Shown: positions 16,286 to 26,027, counted from the stretch's first letter. The stretch is 64,000 nt of DNA from Candidatus Synchoanobacter obligatus (GCF_024259865.1 NZ_JAKUDN010000002.1:385591-449590); one strand, 5' to 3'. The notes: generated by a model not told the origin, from the letters alone. Made by a program: numbers and translations.

Positions 16286-19096
16286 CTATTTTAGTGCCGC
16301 TTTCAAATATGGTGCGGTATGGGATTTCTTGGACTTGGCAACGGTTTCAGGGGTGCCTTCTGCCACGATGGTACCACCACGGTGGCCGCCTTCAGGACCG
16401 ATGTCAATGATCCAGTCTGCAACCTTTATCACATCGATATTGTGCTCAATGACAATGACGGTATTGCCTTGGTTTCTTAAAGCTTCTAAGACATGGACAA
16501 GTTTTTTAATGTCATGGAAGTGTAAACCTGTGGTTGGTTCATCCAGAATGAATAAGGTTTGACCAGTAGAGCGTTTGGATAGTTCTCGGGCAAGTTTGAT
16601 TCTCTGAGCTTCACCACCAGATAGTGTGGTGGCACTTTGGCCCAGTTTGATATACCCCAAGCCTACGTCTTGTAAGGTTTTGAGCTTCTTATAGATTCTT
16701 GGGATGGGTTTGAAGAAGGTGGTGGCTTCATCAACCGTTAAGTCGAGTACCTGAGCGATGTTCTTTTCTTTGTAGTACACAGAAAGGGTTTCGCGGTTAA
16801 AGCGACTGCCTTCACATAGGTCACATTGAACATAGACATCGGATAAGAAATGCATCTCTACTTTGATTAAACCATCACCACTACAGGCTTCACAACGGCC
16901 GCCTTTTACATTAAAGCTAAAGCGTCCAGGTTGATAGCCTCGAGAGCGGGCTTCTTCGGTTTGTGAGAATAGATCTCGGATTAAGGTAAAGATACCAGTA
17001 TAAGTCGCAGGGTTAGAACGGGGGGTTCTACCAATGGGTGATTGATCAATATCAATGACTTTATCCAAGTGTTCAAAACCTTTGATGGTGTCACAAGGAC
17101 CTTGGTGGTGGTGGGTGCGGTTAAAGTGATTGTACGCAGCAGGGTATAGGGTATCATTGATTAAACTGGATTTACCCGAACCGGAGACACCAGAGACACA
17201 GGTGATTAATCCTAGAGGGATTTTTGCGTGAACGGCTTTAAGGTTGTTGCAGGTAGCACCAATGATCTCTACCCATTGATCTTTTGGTGTGATGCGTTTT
17301 GAGGGAACAGGGATGGTGGCTTTACCAGTGAGGTAGTCTCCTGTTAACGAGTTGGGGTGATTGATTAGTTCATCAATATGGCCCTGAGCGGTAACCTGTC
17401 CACCGTGGATACCGGCACCTGGTCCAATATCAATGAGTAGATCAGCCTGTCGCATGATCTCTTCATCATGTTCAACAACAATCACACTATTACCCAAATC
17501 TCTTAAGTGGATTAAAGTATCGATTAAGCGTTGATTATCACGCATATGTAGGCCAATGGAGGGTTCATCTAAGACATACATCACTCCCACCAAACCAGAA
17601 CCAATCTGACTGGCCAAACGTATACGTTGTGCTTCACCACCAGAGAGGGTTTCAGCAGCACGGTTAAGCGATAAATAGTCTAGACCAACACTTAATAAGA
17701 ATTGGCTACGGTTGCTGATTTCAGTGATGATCTTCTCAGCAATGTTCTGTTCCATCTCAGTGAGATTTAATGATTTAATCCATTGGTTAAGATCTTCAAT
17801 GGATTGTTGGATCACTGTGGGTAGGGGGGTGTCACTGACCGTGACATATCTAGCAGCATCTGAGAGTCTTGAGCCATGACAGCTTTGGCATTGATCATAC
17901 GCAATCAGCTTTGCTAAGGATTCTTTGACACTTTCAGAATCCGTTTCTTCATAACGTTTTTCTAAGACCGGTATGACCCCATCAAAACGACGAATTCTAC
18001 TGACCATCTTACCATATATGTTGGGGTAGTTTAGAGGGATTCTTTTGGTGCCTGTACCATAGAGAATGATTTTTTGATGTTCTTTATCAAGAGATTTCCA
18101 AGGGGCATGGATGTCAATATCATAATACTCACAAACTGAGAGGAGGATGGCATAATAATGTTTATGTTGTTTGTCCCAATGCCAAATGGCCCCATCACCA
18201 ATGGATAAAATGGGGTTGATGATGATGGCCTCTTCAGAGATATAGCGTCTCATGCCTAAGCCATCACAATGACTACAAGCACCAGTAGGGCTATTGAATG
18301 AGAACATCTTGGGTTCTAATTGGCTAATACTCCAGCCACAGGTATGACAAGCATGTTGGGTTGAATAGAGGGTTTCATCATCTTCGGTGGTGATGATGAT
18401 GCGGCCTTTACTCACATTGGAAGCCATTTCAATCGATTCAGACAGTCTTTGGGTATTGTCTGGGTTGACTTTTAAACGATCCATGACAATATCAATACTA
18501 TTTTTCTTACTGGGGTCAATATTGGCTTGATCAATCGGCATCACTTCGCCATTCAATCGGATGCGGATATAACCTTGGTTAAGATAGTCGGTGAGTAAGG
18601 TCTCATGGGCGCCTTTTTGGTCTTCAACCACTGGTGCGAGAACATGGATCTTCTCATCAGTGTTTTGACTGAGTAAGGTGTCAACAATTTGACTCACACT
18701 CATGGCTTTTAAGGGGCTTTTATGAGTAGGGCAGTGGGGTATGCCAATACGCGCAAATAATAGTCTGACATAGTCATAGATTTCAGTAATGGTACCAACG
18801 GTTGATCTGGGGTTATGAGAACCAGCCTTTTGTTCAATAGATATTGCTGGTGAGAGCCCTTCAATGGACTCAACGTCGGGCTTGTCCATAACGGATAGAA
18901 ACTGCCTGGCATAGGTGGATAATGAGCCAACATATCGTCTTTGACCTTCAGCGTAAATGGTCTTTAAGGCAAGGGATGACTTACCGGATCCAGAGGGGCC
19001 TGTGATGACCACCAATTGGTTTCTGGGGAAGGATAGGTGCGGGATATTTAAGTTGTGGGTTTTGGCTCCACGGATAATAATATTTGACTCTGTCAT
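16286..19096 (-). CDS. uvrA: Excinuclease ABC subunit A
   Basis: A 936-residue UvrA, the damage-recognition ATPase of nucleotide excision repair that loads UvrB. Both ABC modules are complete: Walker A GPSGSGKSSLALKT (about 33-46) and GVSGSGKSSLIND (about 631-643), two LSGGEAQRI signatures, and two Walker B DEP motifs. Zinc-binding Cys clusters are present (CHTCGW with CSHCDGLG; CEACSGDG with CDLCEGSRF). The length matches the family (about 940). The start ATG at 19096 leads into a typical UvrA N-terminus (IIIRGAKTHNLNIPHLSFPR). Nothing is missing. Confidence 0.98.
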   Translation of the reverse strand: MTESNIIIRGAKTHNLNIPHLSFPRNQLVVITGPSGSGKSSLALKTIYAEGQRRYVGSLSTYARQFLSVMDKPDVESIEGLSPAISIEQKAGSHNPRSTVGTITEIYDYVRLLFARIGIPHCPTHKSPLKAMSVSQIVDTLLSQNTDEKIHVLAPVVEDQKGAHETLLTDYLNQGYIRIRLNGEVMPIDQANIDPSKKNSIDIVMDRLKVNPDNTQRLSESIEMASNVSKGRIIITTEDDETLYSTQHACHTCGWSISQLEPKMFSFNSPTGACSHCDGLGMRRYISEEAIIINPILSIGDGAIWHWDKQHKHYYAILLSVCEYYDIDIHAPWKSLDKEHQKIILYGTGTKRIPLNYPNIYGKMVSRIRRFDGVIPVLEKRYEETDSESVKESLAKLIAYDQCQSCHGSRLSDAARYVTVSDTPLPTVIQQSIEDLNQWIKSLNLTEMEQNIAEKIITEISNRSQFLLSVGLDYLSLNRAAETLSGGEAQRIRLASQIGSGLVGVMYVLDEPSIGLHMRDNQRLIDTLIHLRDLGNSVIVVEHDEEIMRQADLLIDIGPGAGIHGGQVTAQGHIDELINHPNSLTGDYLTGKATIPVPSKRITPKDQWVEIIGATCNNLKAVHAKIPLGLITCVSGVSGSGKSSLINDTLYPAAYNHFNRTHHHQGPCDTIKGFEHLDKVIDIDQSPIGRTPRSNPATYTGIFTLIRDLFSQTEEARSRGYQPGRFSFNVKGGRCEACSGDGLIKVEMHFLSDVYVQCDLCEGSRFNRETLSVYYKEKNIAQVLDLTVDEATTFFKPIPRIYKKLKTLQDVGLGYIKLGQSATTLSGGEAQRIKLARELSKRSTGQTLFILDEPTTGLHFHDIKKLVHVLEALRNQGNTVIVIEHNIDVIKVADWIIDIGPEGGHRGGTIVAEGTPETVAKSKKSHTAPYLKAALK

Positions 19097-19160
19097 GGAT
19101 ACTGCTGCTATAAATGCAATATTAAACCATATTTTACAACGCTATGCCAGGTTTAGGTGG

Positions 19161-19334
19161 TTATAATCCCAAATAGACATCCGGGTTATCAGCTTCTTTG
19201 TCTTTAGGTTCAGCTGGTGTTGGTATGGATGAGAGGTCATCCGCAGGACGTGCATCAAGAGTGGTATTGGGCTCTTCGATCCTAATATCCTTTTCGCCTG
19301 ACCAAAGGACTTTGATCTTTTCTATAAGGTTCAT
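19161..19334 (-). CDS. Small acidic protein of unknown function
   Basis: A 57-residue frame from the ATG at 19334 (a TTG 18 bases further up would give 63). It starts with an amphipathic basic segment (MNLIEKIKVLW) and ends in a Pro/Glu/Asp-rich tail (PTPAEPKDKEADNPDVYLGL). I do not recognise it. It fills the space between ispB and uvrA on the same strand, and its composition is protein-like, but no clear ribosome site is visible. It may be a real membrane-associated micro-protein or a chance frame. Confidence 0.4.
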   Translation of the reverse strand: MNLIEKIKVLWSGEKDIRIEEPNTTLDARPADDLSSIPTPAEPKDKEADNPDVYLGL

Positions 19335-19393
19335 AACAATGCTCAGTATCAACTGTTTTATTATAGTGCAATATTTTGGTTTGCCAGATTGGA

Positions 19394-20353
19394 TTATTTT
19401 TTCCGCAGGGGGATGTGTTCTAGTAAGGTTTTAAGATGCTCTTTGTATATAGAGTCTGGTAAGTGCTCTAGTGCGGCTAAACCTTTTGTCGTATGTAGCT
19501 TTAAAAAGGGCTGGCAATGTTTGAGGGCATTGGTTCGTTCCATAATAGGGAGTATGTCTTGCCAAGGGATCTTGCCTCCAATAATGGTTTTAATGGTATC
19601 TTGATCTGCTTCAGAGGCATGTTGATAAGCAAGAATGGTGGGTAAAGTCATCTTGCCTTCGGATAAGTCTGTACCATGGGCTTTGTTGAGTTGTTTGTTT
19701 TGGGTGTCTATATCTAGGATGTCATCGGTTATTTGATAGAGCATGCCAAAGTGATGGGCATAGTCGTATAGGTGTTTGCCATGAGGGTTGTTGGGGCATA
19801 GCTTGGCAATACACTGGGCACTGGTCGAAAACAGGAGGGAAGTCTTGGCACGAATGATTTGTTGGTATTCTTCGATTGAGGTATCTATTTGCCGTTGTAG
19901 TCCCAATTGTAATATTTCACCCTCTACAATTTCTTGTGTTGCTTGAGCAAGAATATGGGTGATGGCGGTTGAATTGAGATTGGCAATGAGCTTGAAGGCT
20001 GAAGCGTATATAAAGTCCCCCATTAAAATAGATTGGGTGCCACCGTAGACAGAGTGAGTGGTGAGTTTGTTTCGGCGGGTTTTGGCATGGTCAATCACAT
20101 CATCATGAAGCAAGGTGGCAGAATGAATGAGCTCGATGATAGCAGCCAGTTCAGTGACTTTTGTGCTGTGGTAGTCTAGTGCACGAGCAAATAAGATCAC
20201 CATGGTTGGGCGAATAAGCTTCCGGCCAGGTTGATTTAGAGCATATTGGCCGATGGTTTGGATCAGATCAATAGAGGATTGGGTAGCGTCGCCAATCATT
20301 GTGTGAACATCTTGTAAGTCTTGGGTGATGCATTCATGAATCCCAGTGAGCAT
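19394..20353 (-). CDS. ispB: Polyprenyl (octaprenyl-type) diphosphate synthase
   Basis: A 319-residue trans-prenyltransferase that makes the long isoprenoid tail of ubiquinone (quinone side chain). The first Asp-rich motif is HDDVIDHAKTRRN (about 88-100 of the longer frame), and the second is ITDDILDID. The GRKLIRP segment that binds isopentenyl diphosphate is also present. I chose the ATG at 20353 because the residues after it (TGIHECITQDLQDV) align with the normal IspB start; a TTG at 20371 is the alternative. In many gammaproteobacteria this gene is divergent from rplU; here a 2.2 kb unknown gene lies between them. Confidence 0.93.
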   Translation of the reverse strand: MLTGIHECITQDLQDVHTMIGDATQSSIDLIQTIGQYALNQPGRKLIRPTMVILFARALDYHSTKVTELAAIIELIHSATLLHDDVIDHAKTRRNKLTTHSVYGGTQSILMGDFIYASAFKLIANLNSTAITHILAQATQEIVEGEILQLGLQRQIDTSIEEYQQIIRAKTSLLFSTSAQCIAKLCPNNPHGKHLYDYAHHFGMLYQITDDILDIDTQNKQLNKAHGTDLSEGKMTLPTILAYQHASEADQDTIKTIIGGKIPWQDILPIMERTNALKHCQPFLKLHTTKGLAALEHLPDSIYKEHLKTLLEHIPLRKK

Positions 20354-20371
20354 GCCGTTTCCATTCGTCAA

Positions 20372-20737
20372 TTATGTGTTTGGTATACCGTATTTGCCAG
20401 TGGATGGCAAGTTAGAATTCGACGGGCATGGGCTGATTGCTGTTTAAAGCCAGGAGTTTCATAAAGCGAAGCGCATGATATGTGAAGTGACGATTGAGCT
20501 TGCAGTAATAATTTTTTAGGTATAATGTTATAGAGATTAAAAAATATAGAGTATAACATGGCAGCTGGAATAAAAGTTAAATGTAGCATAATGCAGTATC
20601 AAGCGATTAAGTGCTTTTTTGGCATAATAAGTTGATTTTTGATCCCTTTTGTGGTATTGTATCCTTTATATATAATTAAAGATGAAGAAAAGAAAAATTA
20701 CCATAATAATTCCTAAAAAAAAAATATAATCAACATT
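20372..20737. other. Intergenic region carrying probable divergent promoters
   Basis: 366 bases between ispB and the 737-residue gene. A minus-strand frame of 73 codons (20368-20589) has no ribosome site and overlaps the ispB start, so I do not call it. AT-rich stretches with TATA-type hexamers (TTTATATATAAT near 20666-20677) probably hold the promoter of the 737-residue gene. The CTGTCA element found before its paralogue is absent here. Confidence 0.45.
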
Positions 20738-22951
20738 ATGAATATTAATGAAAAAACAAATGAAATCATTAGAAGAGTTCCTGCTGACATTAGTGACAGT
20801 AGTATCGATGCGATACACCAAAGCCTACACAAGCTCTATGATGACGCAAAACTGGTAGATATTAGTGATGAAGATCTTGCCTTCTTACAAACGGCTTTTG
20901 GTTGTCAGTCTGAAGATGAAACCAAAAAGACGCTTGCGCTTTATCGAGTGTATGAAGAAAGAACACAGATACAAGAAGATCTTATTACAAGCTTAGATGA
21001 TTGTTATAATACTTGGCTCTCATCTGGGGATATGGATAAAGACACTATTGTTAACTTCATTTTTGATGCAATTATGGAACAACCGAGATTTCAATATATT
21101 CTTGCAAGCAGTCCTGAAGTGGCTAGAAACAGCATCGATCCCGTTGCGTTAAAGAGTAGGTTAAATAAACTGTTTAACAATAGAATAGAAGACGAATCGA
21201 TTCACTTTAAGATGAAGAGCGCAGTATTAACATCTGCTGAAAAGACCCGATTAGATCAAATTATGCAAAGAAAGCGTGAGCTTGGGTTCCCAAATAGTAC
21301 ATATGACATCGGATTTAGAATGAGCCTTGATTTAAATCCTTTAAGACCTCCTACCCCTGATATGTCATTACAGGAGGTATTATTCCCCCATCGTCATGCT
21401 TTCAGGCGTTTGGGCTCCGATGTAAAAGATTCACGGGTTGTCAAACAATACAAACTATCTGGATCTACGGCCTTCAATTATACAGCCATATTAGAAAGTA
21501 GTGACATATCATATGAGACGATAATTGGTTTCCTGTCAGCTATTTCGCCAACCCTGATTAGACATGCATCAAATAAAGATCAGGCCCGTGAAACTATCGC
21601 CGCTTTTAATAAATATATGCGAGATCCAGCTTCAGGGTATCCAATTCGCATGACAGAACTCTTAGTAGGCTCATTGCTTAATGGTGTTACTGTAGTGACG
21701 CTGCATCTAACCAAAAAGGAATCCATGTTATTGAATGGCTTACCTGGTATCACAGCCCTAACGACAGCGGCTAAAGCGCTACCAATTACCGAGCATGGCC
21801 GTGAAGTCGATGAGAAAAAATGGCTTGAACTTGAAAATAACAAGGCTCTTATAGAAAGCGGACGGGTATATTTCAGTCCAGAAGGTCAGCTACAGTCATG
21901 GGATAGTTCAACCAATGCTTTTAAAGACATGGATACTGAAAAAAGTAAATTTAAGCATAAGAGTAAAGAAGCCGGACTCATCATTACTACAGACCAAGAA
22001 ATGTATTGCTTTGACCACCTCTATGGCGGAAAAAATAGTCGGGGACTGATAGCTTATCACTCCATGATAAGTTCTGGAAGACCTGTCATGTATGCAGGAT
22101 CCATAAAGGTAACAAATGGCAAAATAAAGTATATAAGTGACCTGTCTGGCCACTTCAAGCCTCGCTCTAGTAGCCTAATACATCTTGCTGTCTATCTTGC
22201 AAATCACAATGTGCTAACAACGGATATATTGACAAAAAGCCGGCAGGGCTTTGATAACAAAAAACTCGTCAGCCTATTCAAAAATCCCTCTCAAGCACAT
22301 CTTGCCTTAGGAGATCTATTGGCTGCGCCAGATCTTACCGATACAGGTAAACAATGTATCGCTAAAATAGTGCGAAATAGCATTAAATTTTATGATAAAA
22401 ACATGAATCGTAGGATTAGGCGTCTGCTTCAAGAGCCCTTATGGTCTAATTTAAGAATGGAATTCGCTCTAAATATCAGTAAAAAAGATTTCATATGGAG
22501 TGTTGCAATACGTTATTGGGCAATGATAGTGTCTTTTGGTTTTGGGGCAACAGCAGCAATTTTTTTGTTGCCACCAGCATTTTTGTTTAACGTGTTTTTC
22601 CAAATGGCAACGAGCATTCTAGCTCTTGTAGGAATTGTTAGCTATGTAAAGCGAGCATATGAGACACAAGGTTTCCATGAATTTGTCGTAGGATTTTTAA
22701 TTGGGTTAGATGCTGCGCTATGGATTGTTGTTGGTGAAGTATTTGCGCTAGGTGCTGTTTTCTTTGCGGGAATAACGATGGTTGCTGTTGTATTGGCATT
22801 GGCTACATATGTGGCATTTGACTCATTAAGTCCAAACAGTGCCAATCCTGTAGCTGCATCAGATATTAAGCCACCTGCCAAGCCAGCTGCTGGGCCATCT
22901 AATGGTAATAGGGCTGCAACAGTGACTATTTCTCTAGCTAATGGTTGGTAA
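20738..22951 (+). CDS. Large unknown protein with IQM-like module and membrane C-terminus, effector candidate (paralogue B)
   Basis: A 737-residue paralogue of the 783-residue protein at 12120-14471. The first ~500 residues are nearly the same, including the VYFSPEGQLQSW, MYCFDHLYG, YHSMISSG, AGSIKVTNG and SGHFKP series. Similarity at DNA level begins at the start codon; upstream regions are unrelated. The paralogues separate after residue about 555: a single RRLLQEPLW here replaces two RLL..EP copies some 30 residues apart in the other. The C-terminus is different, with three or four hydrophobic segments (about 585-700) and a Pro/Ala/Asn-rich tail. It interrupts the usual ispB/rplU neighbourhood, suggesting insertion. 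Function unknown. Confidence 0.7.
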   Translation: MNINEKTNEIIRRVPADISDSSIDAIHQSLHKLYDDAKLVDISDEDLAFLQTAFGCQSEDETKKTLALYRVYEERTQIQEDLITSLDDCYNTWLSSGDMDKDTIVNFIFDAIMEQPRFQYILASSPEVARNSIDPVALKSRLNKLFNNRIEDESIHFKMKSAVLTSAEKTRLDQIMQRKRELGFPNSTYDIGFRMSLDLNPLRPPTPDMSLQEVLFPHRHAFRRLGSDVKDSRVVKQYKLSGSTAFNYTAILESSDISYETIIGFLSAISPTLIRHASNKDQARETIAAFNKYMRDPASGYPIRMTELLVGSLLNGVTVVTLHLTKKESMLLNGLPGITALTTAAKALPITEHGREVDEKKWLELENNKALIESGRVYFSPEGQLQSWDSSTNAFKDMDTEKSKFKHKSKEAGLIITTDQEMYCFDHLYGGKNSRGLIAYHSMISSGRPVMYAGSIKVTNGKIKYISDLSGHFKPRSSSLIHLAVYLANHNVLTTDILTKSRQGFDNKKLVSLFKNPSQAHLALGDLLAAPDLTDTGKQCIAKIVRNSIKFYDKNMNRRIRRLLQEPLWSNLRMEFALNISKKDFIWSVAIRYWAMIVSFGFGATAAIFLLPPAFLFNVFFQMATSILALVGIVSYVKRAYETQGFHEFVVGFLIGLDAALWIVVGEVFALGAVFFAGITMVAVVLALATYVAFDSLSPNSANPVAASDIKPPAKPAAGPSNGNRAATVTISLANGW

Positions 22952-22981
22952 CGCAGGCAGTTCTAAGTTAGAAAAAGGGAG

Positions 22982-23004
22982 ACCTTGTATCTCATTTTTT
23001 TTAT
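22982..23004 (+). terminator. Weak terminator after the 737-residue gene
   Basis: GAGA-CCTTGTA-TCTC followed by A and eight T. The stem is short, so it is only a probable rho-independent terminator. Confidence 0.45.
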
Positions 23005-23138
23005 GTCTCTATAATGAGATGTCTATTTAGTCATGAAATCAGTACTAATGTGATCATTATTGGGTATATTTTTTTTAATTTGCTTGCAAGGTTGGGATAA
23101 TTGCTATATGATTGTGGGGTGAATATTGGAGAAGAACC

Positions 23139-23498
23139 ATGTTAGCCGTAATTATGACGGGCGGAAAACAATATAAAGTTAAGCCAGACCAGGTAATTGA
23201 AATTGATCGATTGAAAGTAGCCGAAGGTGACTCAATTGAGTTTGATCATGTGTTGTTGGTGCAAGATGGCGATAAGACGCTTGTGGGTGAAGCTGTTGCT
23301 AAAGCAAGAGTGAAAGCCACTGTTGTAATGCATACTCGTGGTGCAAAAATCAATGTGATTAAGTTTAAAAGACGTAAGCGCTATATGCGTAATCTAGGGC
23401 ACAAGCAGCAGTACACTAAGGTGAAGATTGTTGAAGTGCTGGCTCAGCCTGCAAAGAAGAAGGCGGCGAGTAAACCAAAAGCGAAGAGCGGGGAGTAA
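23139..23498 (+). CDS. rplU: 50S ribosomal protein L21
   Basis: A 119-residue L21, a 23S rRNA-binding protein of the large subunit. The start at 23139 (ATG after GGAGAAGAACC) gives the usual N-terminus (MLAVIMTGGKQYKV). The middle has the conserved DQVIEIDRL and the RNA-contacting KFKRRKRYMRNLGHKQQYT segment. It carries a Lys/Ala-rich C-terminal extension of about 15 residues (KKKAASKPKAKSGE) compared with the usual ~103 residues. First gene of rplU-rpmA-obgE. Confidence 0.97.
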   Translation: MLAVIMTGGKQYKVKPDQVIEIDRLKVAEGDSIEFDHVLLVQDGDKTLVGEAVAKARVKATVVMHTRGAKINVIKFKRRKRYMRNLGHKQQYTKVKIVEVLAQPAKKKAASKPKAKSGE

Positions 23499-23501
23499 AG
23501 C

Positions 23502-23804
23502 ATGGCTACTAAAAAAGCTGGTGGTAGTACCAAAAACGGTCGTGATTCGATAGGAAAGCGACTGGGATTAAAAAGAAATCATGGGCAGCAGGTTATTGCT
23601 GGAAATATTTTGGTTCGTCAGCGTGGGAAGAAGTTCCTAGCCGGTGATAATGTGATGGTTGGCCGTGATGATACGATTTTTGCGGTAGCAGATGGTCGCA
23701 TGGTGCTTGAGAAGCGTCGTGTGCAAGACCCACAGCTTAAAAATAAGCGTGGTGTGAAAGTCTTTGTTTCTGTCGAGGTCACTGACGAAGTTAAAGCAAG
23801 CTAA
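23502..23804 (+). CDS. rpmA: 50S ribosomal protein L27
   Basis: A 100-residue L27, whose N-terminus reaches the peptidyl-transferase centre. The diagnostic start is [15 protein letters not shown], followed by [25 protein letters not shown]. There is no N-terminal cleavable extension of the Firmicutes type. A C-terminal extension ([16 protein letters not shown]) makes it slightly longer than the usual 85. It begins 3 bases after rplU and its stop overlaps the obgE start by one base (TAATG). Confidence 0.97.
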   Translation: MATKKAGGSTKNGRDSIGKRLGLKRNHGQQVIAGNILVRQRGKKFLAGDNVMVGRDDTIFAVADGRMVLEKRRVQDPQLKNKRGVKVFVSVEVTDEVKAS

Positions 23805-24778
23805 TGTCTTTTATCGACCAAGCTACCATTCTTTGTTCTGCAGGGTCAGGTGGTAATGGTTGTGTTTCTTTCAGGCGGGAAAAGTGTATCCCGCTTGGAG
23901 GGCCCAATGGAGGGGATGGTGGAAAAGGTGGATCCATCATATTGAAAGTCACCCATCAAACCAATTCTTTGGCATCTGTTCAACGTCTTCATCATGTAAG
24001 AGCGAAAGGTGGACAGAATGGCTTAGGATCTCAGAAGAATGGTCGAGCTGGTGAAGATACCATTATAGAAGTCCCTCAAGGGACCTGTGTGTTTGATGCT
24101 GATGCGCCTGATGCGCCAATTATTATCGATTTGTGTCAAATGGATCAGACCTATACCATTGCTCGAGGTGGTGAAGGTGGTCTGGGAAATATTCGTTTTA
24201 AGAGTTCAACCAATAGAGCGCCTAGAAAAGCGACTAAGGGTGATACTGGTGAAGAGTTGCGTATTCGATTAGAGTTAAGGGTTTTGGCTGATGTGGGTTT
24301 GTTGGGACTGCCCAATGCCGGTAAATCATCGTTATTGCGCAAAGTCTCAGGTGCCACACCAAAAGTGGCTAATTATGCGTTTACGACGACTAAGCCACAT
24401 GTGGGTGTTGTTCATTATCATGGGTATAAATCTTTCGTGATGGCAGATATTCCAGGATTGATTAAAGGTGCTGCAGATGGTCATGGTATGGGAGATCGGT
24501 TTTTGAAGCATTTGATGCGCTGTCGGGTATTGCTACATGTGGTGGATGCCACACTTCCCATTGATGAGCAGATTATAGTCATTGAGGAAGAGATTCGTTC
24601 TTATGGTCATGGTTTGCTTGAGAAGCCAAGATGTTTTGCATTGAATAAAGTGGATGCTGTAGAGGATACAGAAGCTTTATTGGCATTATTCCCCGAGGCA
24701 AAGGTGTTTCCTATTTCAGCATTGAGCGGTCAAGGTGTTGAGGCTTTGATTGATTATTTGGGTGAAGTCTGCGCTTAA
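23804..24778 (+). CDS. obgE: GTPase Obg/CgtA
   Basis: A 324-residue Obg GTPase that takes part in 50S assembly and stringent-response control. The glycine-rich Obg fold spans about residues 1-157 (SAGSGGNGCVSFRREK, GGPNGGDGGKGG). The G domain follows with G1 GLPNAGKSSLL, G2 TTKPHVG, G3 DIPGLIKGA, G4 NKVD and G5 SALSG. The variable C-terminal domain seen in longer homologues is absent. The start overlaps the rpmA stop by one base, which indicates coupled translation. Confidence 0.97.
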   Translation: MSFIDQATILCSAGSGGNGCVSFRREKCIPLGGPNGGDGGKGGSIILKVTHQTNSLASVQRLHHVRAKGGQNGLGSQKNGRAGEDTIIEVPQGTCVFDADAPDAPIIIDLCQMDQTYTIARGGEGGLGNIRFKSSTNRAPRKATKGDTGEELRIRLELRVLADVGLLGLPNAGKSSLLRKVSGATPKVANYAFTTTKPHVGVVHYHGYKSFVMADIPGLIKGAADGHGMGDRFLKHLMRCRVLLHVVDATLPIDEQIIVIEEEIRSYGHGLLEKPRCFALNKVDAVEDTEALLALFPEAKVFPISALSGQGVEALIDYLGEVCA

Positions 24779-24851
24779 TGCGCCTCTCAGATTTAACGAT
24801 GATTGTTTTTGTTGCTAAGCTATTTCAAGTACAATAGATAGGCAGAATAAA

Positions 24852-25985
24852 ATGCATAATGAAAAAATAAAATTCGTTGGTAGTCCGTTCAGTTCTGGTG
24901 AGTCAGGATCTGAATTTGAAGGCACTCGATCTTTGGATATTGAAGATTGCCATGCACCTAAAAAATTGACAGGACTGTCCCGGGGGTGGTTGAATTGGGT
25001 AGTAGCCCATGTTAAAAGGGTAGAGGCGACAGGCGATCTTAAAGCAGCCTATCAGAAGCCCTAGGGGCTTACTATGCAAGATCCTCAGAGGGAGGAAAAT
25101 TGGTAAAGCGTTTTGTCCTTGAGTCAGGTGCCAAAGGTTTCCAGGTTATTAAGTTAGGTTATATGTTTCAACGGCAGGATTTCCTTCAGTTTTTAGATTG
25201 AAAAGGGATCGAGCATGTAAGTGAGTCGGCAGATTCAGCAGCGAGGTCTCAAGAGGCTTCTGAAAGTGATCCAACCTTTGGTAGAGACATAAGTGTCATG
25301 CATGTTTTGTGTGGTGGGATCTCTTGTTATTCCCCGTAGGTGAAGTATCTTTTTACTGATTTATATAAAGGTAGGGCTTATGCGCAATTGGCTTATATTT
25401 GGGATGCTGTGTATCTAAATGCAATAAAATCAAAAGAAAATAAGTCAGGTGGCTTTGGTGGGCATGCTGTTACGCTAGATGTACTTAAGTGGCTTAAGTG
25501 AACAAAGTCGTATAGCGTGTCGTTGGAAAACGGCTGGTGGCTCAAACCCATGGGGTGGTGTTGCATACATAGGTGACGATAGCATGGTACATGCCAAAGA
25601 AATCAGACTTATACCAGGAAAGTTCAAAGCGGTGTGTCAAGATATGGCGGGGCGTTTACATAAGTTCTATTGTGAGTCATTACCACATGAAGAGCGTTGT
25701 GGTGCTTTTGATGGAGACTATATATCAGTTGTTCTAGGCTGTTTGCTTGATCATCAAAACCAGTTGTCTTTGGCGGATATGGTGTTGCGTTCAATGAAGG
25801 AGCCAGAATGTGCCAAACCTCTCAGTCGGTCATTATCAAATGTTGGGTTGTTTTCTTCTATGACAGGAGTTGTGGCGGTAGTAGCTGCCATGTATTGTGC
25901 CGCTTGTTCTAGTGGTGATGTGTCATTACAAATGGGACTGTTTTTTAATGACCAGGACAGGAAGTGTGCCATTCGGTGGAAATGA
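24852..25985 (+). pseudogene. Broken accessory gene (about 375 codons originally)
   Basis: Fragments of one protein can be read across three frames. The start at 24852 gives 70 codons up to a TAG at 25062-25064. A shift to another frame continues (LGAYYARSSEGGKLVKRFV) through an in-frame TGA near 25199 and TAG near 25338 to about 25498. A second shift leads into the frame that ends at 25985 (MYLSGLSEQSRIACRWKT to CAIRWK). The last part has a hydrophobic segment (SSMTGVVAVVAAMYCAACS). The parts read as coding between lesions. I recognise no family; position and style suggest a former lineage-specific gene. Confidence 0.75.
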
Positions 25986-26011
25986 AAAAGGGAGCCAATA
26001 GCTCCCTTTTT
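25985..26011. terminator. Bidirectional terminator between the pseudogene and rpsT
   Basis: AAAAA GGGAGC CAATA GCTCCC TTTTT: a perfect 6-bp GC-rich stem flanked by A5 and T5, so it can stop transcription from both sides of these convergent units. Confidence 0.9.
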
Positions 26012-26027
26012 AGTATCGATTGTATCA

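Noticed and set aside
20368-20589. 73-codon minus-strand frame before ispB
   Set aside because: No ribosome site, unusual composition, overlaps the ispB start region; more likely promoter DNA.
23050-23130. Specific promoter hexamers for rplU
   Set aside because: Several AT-rich candidates (for example TATATG near 23105) but none with a convincing -35 at proper distance.
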